Positions 1 to 14,300 of a stretch of DNA of 64,000 nt are shown here, one piece after another. The notes under the pieces are model-generated. The model was given only the letters and a program-made list of their open reading frames with translations. It had not been told where the DNA came from and ran no database searches. The stretch comes from Phalacrocorax aristotelis (Eukaryota; Chordata; Aves; Suliformes; Phalacrocoracidae). Location of the stretch: positions 53,656,621 to 53,720,620 of the forward strand of contig NC_134280.1 of the NCBI RefSeq assembly GCF_949628215.1, written 5' to 3'. The translations under genes were made by a program, and so were the position numbers. Position 1 is the stretch's first letter. Each line of letters starts with the position of its first letter.

Positions 1-2014
1 GAAGCAGCCAGAGTGGCTTTTTTTTCAGTAAAACAAGTTTTTGTGATGATATCTTTTTAAAATCACTTAAACTATGGGATTCTGTTCAAATTTATTATAA
101 TGGCTATTTTCAGGGGTGTTGGGGTATTGTTTTTTTCTTCAGTTTGTAGTGAGCTATTTAATCAAATTAATTACATTGAAAACCTTGCAGGAGACAATGA
201 TATCCCAAAAGTCTCATCAGTCTTTGTAACCACTAGTTCCTAACCTGAAATTAGATGCACAATTTAGCAGCAGTGACACTGGTATCCCAGTACAGTGATG
301 CTCTTTCTGTTGCCAGTGATAATGGGATTGAGCCACTGGTGGCAGCTGTGGGAAGAAGCTACTAAAGGAAAAAAGCTTAGTAGGCACTGTGATCTGGTAT
401 ATGAATTGGGCCTTATTTGCAGACCTTGACTTTAGCTCACTTACTGCAAATCCCACAAAGGGGGCAGTTTTTTATTTCTGTAAAATTTTTATGTCTGGAG
501 TCTGCTTAATGACTTCAGAGGTATTACCCCAAATTGTATGTTCTCTGAACAAAGAAGTCCTGACTAGATTAAAACTTAGCTTTTCACACTACTAATTAGT
601 TTAGGTAGGCTTTATCAAAGCAAAAGTGATTGAAGCTCTTGAGTGAGAAATTTTTTTAGTTTAACTTTAGTTTAAACAGTTTTAAGAACTTGGCAAATAT
701 CAAAAGGTTTAATTGTTTAGTATACCTAAAACTCTGGTCTTAATGAAATTTCTCTATACCTCTCTGCTTTGAAATAATGAGTGCAAACTTATTTCCAATG
801 CTTTTGCAAGAACTTTGGTACTTACGAGTTTCAATGTTAAATACACTGTCAAAATGCAAAAGTGATGATGTATCTATTGCACAATTGTGGACAGTGCACT
901 GTAGACATTCCACAGTGGTACCCGTCACAATTTATCCTTGTCATGTTTTGGCCAGGGCTCTTGCCAGGGCCACTTCACACAATCGTTCTTATTTCTTGCG
1001 GTGTGTTATGTCACTCAATAACAAGACTACAATGATCTAAAGGCAAATATCATGTACTAGGCATTATTGAATATCCAGTCTCCTCCTGCACAGTATAAAT
1101 CTAGGAATAGTTTTACATACAAAGATTACCATTTTCAGACCTGGGATTGAAAATGGCTGTTGCTTGCTTGTCTTTCTCCTAGAAAATATTGTCTTTCAAG
1201 TATTTCTGCTTGAAGTTCTGTATGAGAAATGCAGACTGCTATTTTTATGTCTAATTACTCCTTAGTAAACGTAAATCTGTCTCTTCATATTCCCCATATA
1301 TATTTAATTGAATCTGTTCTTACGCATGTGAGGCTAATAAGATCAACAAACTGTTGTCCATGTGCAAGGTTCTAGAATGAGGAATGGTCTGTGGAAGTTG
1401 TGCTAGAAGAGTGTGAGATACAGGGGCGTCTGCAGATCCTGAAACAGAGGCCGTAACTTAGCATTATCACACAGAATCACAGGTTGGAAGGGACCTCAGG
1501 GATCATCTAGTCCAACCTTTCTAGGAAAAGCACCGTCTAGACAAGATGGCCCAGCACCCTGTCCAGCCGAATCTTCGAAGTGTCCAATGTGGCCGAGTCA
1601 ACCACTTCCCTGGGGAGATTATTCCAATGGTTGACTGTCCTCACCGTGAAAAATTTCCCTCTCCTGTCCGATGGGAATCTCCCCAAGAGCAACTTGTGTC
1701 CATTCCCCCTTGTCCTTGCCCATTAGTTAAAGGTACATTAAAACCTTGCATAAAACCCCACACGCAGAGGGGGAGAAAAAGGAATCATAACCTGTCTATC
1801 TTAGAAATTCCTTTCTTTTTCTTCTTAATTTTGAAATTAAAAAGATCAAACCATCTTAGGTGTAATAATGAGCTGAAAAAAGGAATGAGAAACTGAAGTA
1901 ACTGTTTCTCTCATCTTCCCTTTCCTGCCCCACCCCCGAAGACTAGACCTAGTTAAAATTTTTCAACTTCTAAATTGGAGGGGAGCAGTACTGTGATGGA
2001 AAGTTGAAACTCAC
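1..2014 (-). other. TRPM5: TRPM5 intron 9, partial
   Basis: No exon recognised on either strand. Apart from the CR1 fragment at 1467-1715 the sequence is AT-rich and featureless. Short open frames here have no family resemblance. Confidence 0.8.
1467..1715 (-). mobile_element. CR1 LINE 3' fragment (minus strand), in TRPM5 intron 9
   Basis: Starts with the complement of the CR1 3' terminus (CACAGAATCACAGG, then TTGGAAGGGACCTCAGGGATC) and continues through the last codons of ORF2. It is strongly 5'-truncated, about 250 bp. It belongs to the same subfamily as the 3.0 kb copy at 53422-56426, differing by scattered substitutions; the similarity stops near 1715. It lies in the sense direction of TRPM5. 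Confidence 0.9.
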
Positions 2015-2365
2015 AGATTTCTTCTTGCCTCCATGACTAAGTTCTTGATAGAAACCTTTGCATGCGTCATGGAGAAAATCCTTGAGAACTCTAGAGACCT
2101 CATTGAGAGTGAAGAGTGGGCAGATCTCCTTCTGCTCATTATGCTGTTGACCAGTGAGCCCTGCCAAGGTCAGCTTGCTTTCTTCATGTTTCCTCAGAAG
2201 AAGTTCATAGAGGAGACATTTCTGAGAAATGGAACAGTAGAGTCTCTGCAGACGACTATATGTCAGGAATTCAGATATGTTAGCCCCATTGTCAATAAAT
2301 AATTTTACGAATTCTGGTTTGTCGTTGACCAGAGCATCCATCATCACTTCCTCCAGGTCACAGGA
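2015..2365 (-). CDS. TRPM5: TRPM5 coding exon 9 (residues 376-492)
   Basis: 351 nt, phase 0 at both ends, between CAATCTAG and GTGAGTTT. It encodes [51 protein letters not shown] and [20 protein letters not shown], ending in a basic GGKKKS tail. This is the ankyrin-like helical MHR3 region. The next human segment (QKWLLDLNQKSENPWRDLF) was not found to the left, so exon 10 must lie beyond position 1 or be too diverged to see. Confidence 0.96.
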
Positions 2366-5300
2366 CTAGATTGATTGAAGGGAAAAAAGAAAGAAGTTTT
2401 TGGGGGTAATCATGGATGAATGAGGAGGGAGGTAAGATTTAACATGATGACATGCACATTTTGTCTTCTACCAGGTCAACAGTGGATACAATGAGAGAGA
2501 GAGGTAGAACTCTCTTCATTTCTCTGTGACAAAATGTCTATATAAGTATTAATCTTAAAACATCAACACAAATAGCATGCTCTAGGAGTTGTGGTGATGT
2601 TAGGTACCCACTGCACTGGGTACGTATACAGGAGTTGGAAACAGTGACATACTTCCTACCATCTTCTAACAGTAATATCTGCATGCTTTCTTTACTTTGT
2701 AAGCTCAGGTTTGTTTGCTTTAAAGGTCTGTACAGAAGCGGGGGAAGATTCTTGCCCCAAAGAGCTCAAGAAAGAGACCGTGACCACTGAATCATTCCTC
2801 TATCTTTAGCCACTATCATATAGGGCACCAGAAAGAGGAACAGCCTAAGGATGCATACTACCACTGCCCAGTCTCTTAGTAGAGAATGCAGGTAGTGTTA
2901 AAAACTGAAGTACACATTGGATTATACACCAATTGTCCTCTAAGGCAATAAAACCTGGTACCTTCCACTCCACGTCACCATTGAATATTTCACTTTTAGC
3001 TATGTCCACTCTATTCCAGGCCACTGCTAGCTTCAGTTCATCCAGATATTCCTGAGCCTCCTGACTGTGGCTTTTACAGGCTGGCAAAAATAGGAAATGC
3101 AAATAAACTCAGTACTTTACACTTTTAATGTTTAATTTAATATAGTATTGGTAATGCAATTAGCAATACAAGCTTTCCTTCAGCTATCACAGATCTGTGG
3201 GTTGCTTAACCAGGAACCCCTCGCAGCATTTTTTTTCCTAACTTAAGAAATACTAATATTAAAAAATATTGACTTTTGCTAGCTGAATTCTCTATTAAAA
3301 CATTAAGTTTAAATGTCTGTAGGATTTTAAGAGGGACCCTGGCCTGCAGAAAGTGGGCTATTGTTTTTGCCTTGTTTCAACTAGCACATTAGGAATCCAA
3401 TATCTTCCCCTCCCCCGCCCCCTGCTAAATTTAGGCTAACACAAGCAATTAACACAAACTAAAATGGTTGTCAGAGCAACTGATGTCTTCTTTCAAAGAT
3501 GCAGTGAAGATTTCTTATAGGACAAAGGGATTCTTTCTGGAACTAAGGCAGTTCAGGTCTACTTGTGGTTTTTTGTTTTGTTTTGTTTTTTTTAATGGCT
3601 TGTAATTGGAATAATTGCTCCAGTATATTTCAGTTCTTCTATAACCTCTACTACTAAAAGAAGCAAGTAGTAAAATAAAAGAGGGATTAAAATAGTACTA
3701 CACCATAGCATGAGATTAAAAAGCAAACACTAGTTTAAAGCAAAGTTAGAAGAGCTACGGTAACTGTCACGGTTAATTTGTCAATAAGCAAAGAGAACTC
3801 TGCATCAGAAACGAAATCTGATCCAACAGCCAACTGAACTTGCTCTGGAATAGAATGAAATACATTTATGGCACAGAAGAAGTCAAATAAGACAAGTATT
3901 ACACTGGGCTATGTTTATTGTTCTTACCTTTTACTAAGGCTTTTAAAATGACTGTGTCTAGTTCTTCCGAACCATCTTGCTCAAAGTTGTGCAGAGTTAG
4001 AAGATGTTGGTGTGAAATAATGTTCTGAATCTATTGGTAGTTGAAATAAAAATAATGTTATGCATTGTCCAACTGCTGTGTATTAATGCCTAAGAGCCCA
4101 GTGGAGATCACCCATACAGTATTTCCCAAAAACTTACATTCAAATCGTAAAGCTGAGGTTTGGCAAGAAGACAAACATTATTAGTTTCCCATAAATAAAT
4201 AAGTCCTAAGGCAAGGAGGGAGCTACTGACTTTTCTAAAATCACCTAGCAGGATAGCAGGAACAGAACTTGGATATCCTGAGAACCAGGGTAGTACTTTA
4301 ATTAAAAGATCCCTCCTTAACTCACATTCTTATCTGACTCATAGTCATGCTGCGGCCAGTGTACCACTAGTTTTACCTTTTCATGCTTTGACATTTAAGC
4401 TTTGCTCTCAGCGTTGTTCATTTAAAAGCATAGTCTCTAAATCTTCTTTGAGTAAAAGTAATCAAATATTGATATATACAGTACTCTTCTCTTTCCTTCT
4501 GCTTTTCTGTTTATTGAGTTTTCTTTCTCACAGTGCAGCTGCACCAAGACTGAGCATCTGGCAATATTGCTTCTAGATGCCCTTCCATCCCCTTGTGTTA
4601 GTGACCTCACAAAGTTCTCCCTAATGGAATTAATGTGTGGAACTTTTAAAGCTAAGGATTACAGCAGGGACTGCGAAGAATAAGTAGCGGGTCAGGTCGA
4701 GTGGACTTGATTTATCTCAGAGGCACGCAGTGCTTTTCAATCTTCACATAAAGACAACCTCAAAGTGTTTTTTTTGTTTCTTAAATACTTACGCATAGTG
4801 GATTAAGTCCAGCAAGTGTGCCTCAAGACAGAGAGTAAGGAAAATCTGTGAATCTGTTTTGTCTTTCTTTTTTTTTTAAGAACACACATAAATGACAATA
4901 GATAGGATCATTTCTAAACACCCTTCATTCTTTTTAATTTATTCATGCTTATCCACAATTAGGTTGCAATTTAACAGCTGTAGATCATGAATTAGGTCTC
5001 TTCTGTTACAGCTGCACAAGCTCCACAGCTGTGGAATATAAATAATGCTTCATGTACTCTAGAAGGACTGTGGGGTTCCTGGGTGCTGGTTGTTACTTGA
5101 GGAAGTACAAAGCCCTAAGTGTTCAGCTTAATTGCTAGGACAAAGTAGGTTGTGTGATCAACCGACATTGGTTTTCATGTTAGAGAGCTATTCTGTGACA
5201 CCAGTGCCAGAGCACTGGGGTACCCAAAACTTCTGGGCAGCTTCTTGTCAAACCTGTACTGAATGGACTATCAAAGCTAGAAATGGCAGGAGAGAACTTG

Positions 5301-8300
5301 TGAATGTGATGCATGTAATTATCAAACGTGAGCTCACTGTTGCTGTCCATTGGAGAATGTCCTTCCACAAGAAGCTTTCTGCAGGGAATTTCTCCTTAAA
5401 TTGCCTTTCAACAGCCTCTGGTGTGATGAGCTGTGGGTCATTCATGAATGTAGCTAAGATGTCAGCTGTACCTCCAGACCCTGGTAAGATAAGCCATGGA
5501 GCAGAATTTTCCAAACTGCTGCAAATTCTCTGTAGTTTAAAAAGTACATTTTTAGAATTCACTTATTGGACGAAAGTGTTATTCAAAAGAAGGATTTCTT
5601 GCAGGCTAAGAATAAATGTGTACCTAAACCAGATTCACTATGGAGTAAGTCTGGACTCCTCTCAACTATTAGGATTTTTCTGATTCTGTAGCAGGTTGTC
5701 CATGTGTAGGCCCCTGACTATAGTTTTTTTCACGACACGTCTGCTCAGTAACTAAGCAACCTGATTTGGACAAAAAATGCACAAAACTTCTTTGTCCCTG
5801 ACTTCCCCTCTCAACCCTACGGTTTGTGTTTCAGCATAGTCAAGTGCAAGAGGGGCACTATACAGAAGTTCTCAGCAGGCTTTTCTGGCTGCTAAACCTG
5901 GCGATATGTTCTGAAAATCAGGAGTTTGCCTGTGGGAGTACAACGTTGGGCCAAAGGAAAAAAAAACCACTGAAGCATAGCAACTACAAGAGTTAAATGC
6001 TGATAATTCTACTAGTTGTGCAATTAGAATGAGTCAGGCAGGTGGTTGAGAGAGGAAAGCAGAGGCTATGGCATCATAACTGCAACAATTACTATTTGCT
6101 GCCTCTCTATTTTGTACTCTGGAGTTATGCAAGAAGCTAACAAGATTCTAAAAATCTAACCATTTGCTTGTTGTGTAGGGTTTTTTTTTTTAATTAAGGG
6201 TTGGGTTTTTTTTAACAACTGTTGTAGTCCTTGGTTTGTGTTATCCAGTTTGTACTTAAGAAATTGATATTCTAAAAAAGTCCATTCCCAGCACATGTAA
6301 ATTTAGGGCAGATCCAGCCAGTCACCTTTGATTTCCAAGTCACTTTGTTCTCTAAAACTTTGAAAAGAGGGTTGATAGGCTGTGATATGTGATTTTTCAA
6401 CACCCAAGATATAGAAAATGCTATATTTAGCTTCTAGAAGAAAAACTTAAGAGGTGACATAATCTTAGTTTAAACAGCGAGATTTCTAATACCAGTGTGT
6501 GCCTTAGTCCAGCTGACAAAAATATGACAAAATACAGGGACTGGAGATTGAAACTAGAAAACGTCACCAGAAATGAGTCATTATTCTGGAAGAGGTTGCC
6601 AGGTGTGGCAGAGTCTCATAACTTGGAAACTTTAAATTATGGTTAAATGTCTCTCTAAAGGTACTGTGGAGTATTCCTTTTCATCTGAGAGTGTTATAAA
6701 AAATGCCACGTGCACATACAGGCTGCTACAAAGTAGCAAAATAAAATACCAGTAGAAGTAAAATAGAAATCAAAGAGTATCTCCTAATTAACAGGTTCTT
6801 TAAGTAGTAGAACTATTCAGGAAAAAATCAAAACCGAGCCTTTGCTGAAGAAGATATGTGACTGTTAGCAGACAGCTCTCCAGTCTTCTATCCTACAATG
6901 TATTTTTGCTCAGTGAAACTTGGACACTATAGTTTTAAATGGCATATCTAGCAAATCTGGTCTTGTACTGCCTCTGAGCTCTGTGACAGAGGCAGTTGTC
7001 TCATGGTTGCTGGACAGCACTGAATGATTAATCTTTTTTGGTATGTGATCTTGAGCATAGTATTTCTGTTTCACTGGATTTGGAGCTGGCTTCTGTGGGT
7101 TTGTTTTGGTTTTGGATTCCTCCTTCCCACGTACGAGCTGGCAATGGAAACTTTAATGATCAGCTGCTGCCTATTCAAAAGGAAATAATTCTCCCAAACA
7201 AATATTGGCAAATTTAGTATTAACAGAATTCAGTTCTAAATGGTGTATAGATATTAATTTTGACTTTATGTAAAGTGCCAGTGCAAGTGTGTGTCATCCA
7301 GCCAAATTTTCCATTAATTACTTAGCATCAGTTAATTAATTTTTCTGAAGTTGCAAACAGTTTCTTACCTCAAGTGTGCCTGGTCCTCCATTTACCAGTA
7401 AGCAAAGCACAGGGATCTCAATGCTACCCGTTCCTGTGAAATAAATGGTTTAATTTTAAAAAACTTAACAGCTTTCACAAAACCACTGTGTTTTTACTGA
7501 CCCCTTGAGAACACTTCTGTTATGTGCTGTTTTAGCACCTACCAGAACATGAGCCTGCAGAAGGCAGGCAATTGCAGAAGCAAGTGGCAGAGGAAGAGAA
7601 TAACATTGTGACCTAACAGATAGGGTCCTAGTCTAAGATTCAGGATGAAGGCACCTTTGCCTCATATGTCCTGCATGATGCCTGGCAAGCAGCCCAGTCT
7701 GTTCTCACCTCAATACACCTCGGCTGCAAAATATGGATATTGGCACTTTTGTATGTCATAGCACTGTTGACTTTTTAAGTTATTTATTTACTGCAGGGTG
7801 ATCAGATAGTGGAGTAATGGAGCTGCATTAGAGTGCAAGACAAGATTGTCAGGTTTTCAGAGAGGCAGCTGCCATTGTTTATATTAAGATAGAGTTAGAA
7901 GTGAAAAGCTGTCAGTTTGTCCCAAGTGTTACACCTGTGCCTAACATGTGCAGGAAGGTGTAGTGGAATTCAGAAGAAAAGCCTGATAAAAGGAGGATTT
8001 AAGAATATGAAGAGGCTGACTTTGTAGACCAGCTAGGGTAAGATGAGTCAGATATGAGTTGATAAGAACCATCTACTCTTTATTACTCTGCATAAATAAG
8101 CTTAAAATGTCATTCAGCACAGTCTAATGTGGTGATTATTAATAACAATCATATACATTCAAAAGAAATGCTCATGAAATATTTAACACGTCATGGCAGC
8201 AGGCAAAGAAATGCTGTAGGCATCCCTGTCCCTTGTCCCTAGCCATCCTCCCACAGGGCCCACTTATTTCTAGACGGTTTATACTGCAAATGCTGAACTC

Positions 8301-11300
8301 TGTAATCCAAAGGTGACTATAGATTGGCCTAAAAGAGCTCAGTCAAAACAGTAGCATCATGAGATAAATCCCTCTTTCAGCTGGAAGATAAAAGGCATTT
8401 GGTTGAAACAATTTTTTGATGTTTCCCTTTGTAGGTCTCCCAGAGCGTCGTACAGATCGCTACTTAGTACGGATTGGATCTGTTGTGGGATGACTACAGA
8501 GATAAGGTAGAACTGAGCTCTAGCCAGGACATGACTGGGAAGTAACTTCATTGGTTTAGTGAATGGCATAACTAATGGCATTGCCATAATGGTATAGCAA
8601 TGGCTGTACCTCCATAAGGTGATGCTCTAGTTTGAAGAGTGACCTCTGTGACTACAGGTGACTCAAGATATGTTTGTGGCTTCAGATATCCTTTATTTAC
8701 AATAGATTTAGATAAAACTTAGTTGAAGGAGAGGCGGGGAGATTCTGACTTTATGCTGGGGAGGTGGTGTGTCCTTAGTTGCAAAGAATATTCAGCATAT
8801 AGAAAATATCCTGCGAGTGACTTCTAGGCACTTTTTAAAATAGGGAAGTTCTGCATGACCTTATTAAAGTGTTTTTCACTTTAATAAAGTCACATAGCTT
8901 TGCTCAGCTTGAATATAAATGAGCTTAAATGAACAACATTGGTTTTGTTTATAGAAGATATCACTGAATTCAGTATGTTCCAGTGAAATATTTGTCAAAT
9001 GAGTCAACATTTTTTGACAGAAAATTGTTCCACTGACATTTTTCAATCAGATTTGGTTTGCAAGCAGAAAGAGGCTGCTTTCTAATTCTCAGCACTGCAA
9101 CCTCAGCCTACCATTACAGTCCACCTGTGGTTTTTCCTATCTGAGTCACCAAATAAACATTCTTCAGGTGCGTTCATGCTCTCAGGTACATCTCTGCAAC
9201 CATACTATGGGCTATGTAATTGAATATTCTATTGATGCATACAAGTGCAAATTAGTGAGCTGTCCCTTCTGTTTCAGCTGTGCTAGTGCTGCAGGTATTA
9301 CAGAAACAAAGGAAAGGTAAAAGTAATTGTATTAGCACTACAACTGAACTGTTTCCACAAATAGTAGTAGAAGGCCTGCCCAATACTCAGTTCTCATTAT
9401 AAACAAAGGTCACATAGATTTAGATGGCCATTAGACGCTACGTTGTTAACCCAGGATAAGATTTTATCCTGAAATAAATATGGCTTAAAATATTTCAGAG
9501 GGCTTTGGAGCAAGTCTTTTCTTCCAGTGTGGGAAAAATTCAAGACCCTGTGTGTGAGTGGGGATAAAAGTATACAACAATGAACATCCATCTCTTAGAG
9601 CCACTGATTAAGGCACTTAAAGCTGGATTTATTTTCCATTTGCTGTGTTTTAAGGCAAATTGAGCTATGCTTTGAAGATCAGCTTTGAGCTATGTTTAAG
9701 GAGATGCAATAAAAGTCAGGAATTTTGGTTCAAAGAGTAGCTTTCTCAACTTCAGAAGTTACCTTAGTCCTGTCTCTTACATAATGACAAATGTGTTTAC
9801 TTGATCTTGCCTATGGAGATGATTGTCCAATTTGAGAACTGGACCTGCCTTTGATGAGGCATGGGGCCCACAGTTATCACTGTAATATTAGTATCATTCA
9901 AGCTCGCATGCTTATATAGTCTACTTACCACCATATCCAGTACGCTGTTCTGAAATATGCTTTTCTAAGGTGAGGCGTAGCTTAGTGGTTCCATCTGGCT
10001 CATCTGGTGTTATGTGATCCACCAAAATAAAATGGGAATGGTTGGGGTCCAGGGAATACAGTGGGCCTTGGATATTATCATCTGATTGGTAGTGTACAAG
10101 ACTCTCATTCTAGAAAGAGGAGGAGAGATGTTAGTGTTCTCTACAAAACACAGTCCATGTTTTTATGTGCTTCATCTCCATTTTTGTGTTGTCTGCGCCA
10201 TGACGTAGCACACCACCTTTGAGACACTTGAATAGACTCTTTGAAAAGGGTAGAGAAGGAGAATGTGCTCCTTCTGAAGGTGGCAGATTTGACAGGACTG
10301 AAAGCTGAAGTCCCTGAAGTTTCTCTCTTGGGCTCTGCAAAATAGTGACATTAGTCATCATCTCTGGAACGTAGGCATTCAGAGGTTTTGGAAATGTTTG
10401 TTGGACAAATGAAAAGGGGCCGAGACCCAATAATTGCAGTCGGAGCTGTCATGTCTCAGAGGGCTGATGTCTCAGCTGGGCAAACCTATTCATTTCAGTA
10501 GCGTTTTGTCCATGTTTAGCCTAGTAGATAAGTTAGCCTGCTATATGTCCATATCAATTTAAATGCAGCTTTATTTAATTGACAGCGTTATATGAGGTCT
10601 AATGGTTATTCTTAGTTTGGAAATTACATTCTAAAAGAGTGAGTGACAGGCAGACTTTAGAAAGTGCAATCTTATTATCTTTTATTTTGGGTGAGGGCTG
10701 TTATATCTTGAAATTATTTATCAATGATTTTTTTTTTGCATAAAATCACTCTCTGGGTAAAATAGAACCCGTTTTAGTCTTTTGTTCTAAGGATTGTCCT
10801 ACATATGGTCTTCCATACACACACTTTTTCAAGTTCCCCTTACTTCCTTAATAAATCTTTCCTTCCCACTGTTGCCCATCCACTTTGACATATCATTCCT
10901 AGCTGCAAGCCAGGCTATAAATGCCTGTTTATTCTTCTTTTTCATCTTCATAATCGCTGTCCTGTTGCAAGTAAGCCAGATTAAAGCAATTGTTTAAAAT
11001 CTGCATTTCCTTCTATCATGCCTCTTTTCCAACTCCTGCAATCTTTGAATTGATGAACAAAACTCAGACTGTCACCTTGGCTATTGTGTCTGTGTATTGC
11101 ATCTTTCTCCCACTAATTTGTTGACACAGACAAGTGTTAAAGCCTGTCTAGACATAGCAGTGTAACTATGCAAGTAAACTAGTTGTCATTAAGGTATAGC
11201 AGAGAGGTTTATGTTCTGGTTTTTAAGAGCCAGATCTTATTTAGAGCCTTTCTTCATCTCATTTTTTGGCAGTGCTAGAACAACAGGTGCCCCGTTGAAT

Positions 11301-14300
11301 CCTGGGGGAAGTCCAACCCAGGAGTTATCTGGGTTCTTCTCCTCAGCCAAGGCCAAGGGTGATGTTGGAGAGGCAGTGAACATATCACCAGGAGCTCATA
11401 GCAGCACTACTAATGCATAGAAACATTAAGTAACCCAGAGGACAAGCTCCTTCACACTGCAGGTAGAAGAGTTGAACACGCTGCATAGCATGCCTCTAAG
11501 TGGCTTTCTGAAATGAAGCTGCATACAGCCAAACTAGAGAAGAGAAATCTCCTTCAAAGCAAGGTGAAGAAGGCTATCATCAGGTGTGTTCCAATGGCTT
11601 CTTTCCCTGTCAGCAGCTCTGCGAAGAGTAGGAACATCAGAGGCTGTTCCAGGAAAAAAAAAGTGGTAAATGTGCATGTCCTCTACAAACAGCAAGTGCA
11701 AGTGCCACAGATTTATTTTCCCTCTTTCTCTGTGTCTCTCATTTGTTGGGGAAAACTTCCTGACAATTAATTTACCTTCAGATTTTGTTTTGACAGAGGG
11801 CGTGCCTATATTCTGCTGCCATGCAACATCAAGCCTACTTGCCAAAGATCTGGCCTTTGATTAGGAGCTGGAGGCATGACAATCAATTGAAAAAGGCCCT
11901 TGGGGATTTTCCTATTTATTCTCTGAAAATGTGGAAGTGATCTTTCAATGATGTTTAAAGCATACCATTAACGCAGAAGAAAGGGGAGGGATCTGCTGAT
12001 TTCAGGGCTTGTTTTTCTCCTTGCTAGTGTGGATTGTTAGTTCTATTTTATACAACAAGCTGCTTGTGTTAGTGCCAAGTATAAAGAGAACTAGGTTTAG
12101 ATCAACATCCCTGTCTGTAGTTCCTTTGTCTTAAAGTTACTGACTAAAATCCAGAATGTCTTTGGGTGGAAGGAGTGCCAGAAGTCATAAGGTCAGGAAC
12201 ACTATACACTTGAAATATTCCTTGAGAAGGAATTCAGGCTTTAGTTAACAGGGGAAAATCTAATGCAATAAAAAGACCAGTGCACTTGTTTTCTAGCCGC
12301 TGGTTGGGAAAGATCCAGATGCATTTTGATCACTTAGCCTGGGAAGGAGGTGATCTAGTTAGTCTGCATTTGCCAAAGCAACCCTCCTGAGCAAAATTCA
12401 CAAACGCAATTAACCGAATTCTTTCCTCTGAGGTCCTTTTGGACCAGTTAAGCCACACAAATAGGCTGAAGTCTTCCAGCTAAAGAATCCCACCCAGTAG
12501 AGCACACAGGTAGCTGTCCTCAGCAAAAAGGATAGAAAAAGGGGAAGCCCAATGACAACACATTGCTGATATGGTCTGGCAGTCTCCCAGCTGCTAGCTG
12601 GTACTTGCTAGCCTATCTGAGAGAAGAACTAGGTGCAAGTTCAGAGGTCTGTGTTTGTCATTGTTTCTTAGATTCTGCAGGGAAGTAATATAGCACTGAG
12701 GAACTGTCATTCATTGTCATTACACACCTACTGTATTGATATAATATTCTACTTAGGGCAAACTGTATCTCCAGTGACAATAAGGTCACGCCATAACTTT
12801 TTTTTCCACCTCCAGGTCAATTCAGCATCATCTTGTCTTGATATTTTCAACAACTGTTTTGTTGGGTGAGGGTTTTTTTGGTTGGTTCCCCCCCACCCCA
12901 ACTTTGATTGCTTTGACCTGAATTGTGAATTCCCTAGAACTCCCAATAACTAGACAAAATTCTGCATGGCTAGCATTTTTCGCCAGGTGTGTTGAGCAAG
13001 TTTTTGCATATTGGACACCAATTCAAGGGCTACTTACGAAAACTTGGTCTTGAAATATTTATGTCTTGTGTTCTATACTAGAAAAGGTACTTTTTACAGT
13101 ATTTATGAAATAGCTTGGAGTAAGTGCTTCTGCAGTAAGTGGACAAGAGAAAAAATATGAAAGGTACCTTATGATGCATGATTTTTCCTGGTGTTCATCC
13201 TGACTCTGGCTGCTGAGCTAATGTCTAATGCTGTCACCTGCTGGATATTTGCAGAATTGCTGCCAAGTATACTGAGTGCACAGGGCACAGAACCATTAGG
13301 GTCTAAAAATTTTTCCTGCTCTTTATTTCGGTTTACCCCCAAAACACACCTGAAACCCCACTTTTGTTTTTAAGTTAGATCAACGTTGTTCTGCCTACTA
13401 ATTCCAGTTTTGTAAAGGTGCAGCTTACTTCTGAACAATCCTGTCTTACGAGTAGAATAAGCAAAAAATACCTTTGTGTTGTCCAGAATTTCTCTGTGCT
13501 GAATTTTTCTGAGTGAAGTTATTCCTATGGCAATCACTCTTACTTTGGATGAAGTACTAGCCAGTGCACGATCTTGGACTGCTTGCACTAGGTATCTTGT
13601 TATTCCTACACGTAATGCACTGGTAAGAATCCAGGCACCTGAAATTATTTTTTAAAAATAGTTAGATAATTTCTTTATAATTGAACATGTTTTTGTGTAA
13701 AGTAACTTTGCTTGCAGTACTAGATTTAAGCTTTTTTTTTTTAGATAGATAAACTGTAGACAGGTCTTGATGGACTGTAAATTTTAGAATTAAAATACAT
13801 ACAAAGTACGTGAGACTTCAATAAGGAAGACAGGAATAAATTATATGCCCAAGCAAACGTGCTTCAAATATCATGTGATGCAAGGTTGCCATCTTTACTC
13901 TGATGTCAACACACCCATCAAGAATGCTGTGTCCAATCTAGAGTCACTTACTGTCTAAATATGAGCAGGAACATCACTGAACCAAGCAGGTCTGATTGTG
14001 GCACAAGGAAGAGCAAAAGGATGGGGTGGAGGAAGTTGTTGGCTTGAACTGAGGACTAAACTGTCCCATGCAATCCCCCCGTAGCAGAAGAGATTGGGCA
14101 TAACCTGCCTAATCTGGTGTTCTTTCTCATGTTCTTGTGTATGTTGGAGAGTAAATTCTTAGGAGAGTAGGATTTACAGCACTATTGTTACGGTGACAAA
14201 GAATTTGGCGAACCCTAGGTAAACAGCTAACCAACCTTTTTCAAAAACGTAACATAAAGGAACTGGAGATCTTGATGCCATCCAATTTTAAGTATAGAAG

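Larger units (their letters stand above)
2366..9928 (-). other. TRPM5: TRPM5 introns 8 to 4 (between the exons listed)
   Basis: Introns 8 (596 nt), 7 (847), 6 (1307), 5 (1839) and 4 (2495) are AT-rich. They hold a (TTTTG)n-type T-rich tract near 3568-3594, a CR1-like relic at 6460-6690, possible MIR-like relics near 4145-4300 and 7600-7765, and the hairpin at 8856-8892. Nothing else could be recognised. Confidence 0.75.

Noticed and set aside
1..1960. Search for TRPM5 exon 10
   Set aside because: No minus-strand frame resembles the next TRPM5 segment; the exon must lie left of the window, or it is too small or diverged to recognise by eye.
5132..5683. 183-codon plus-strand open frame
   Set aside because: It overlaps TRPM5 exon 6 on the other strand and has no family resemblance; the minus-strand exon explains the region.
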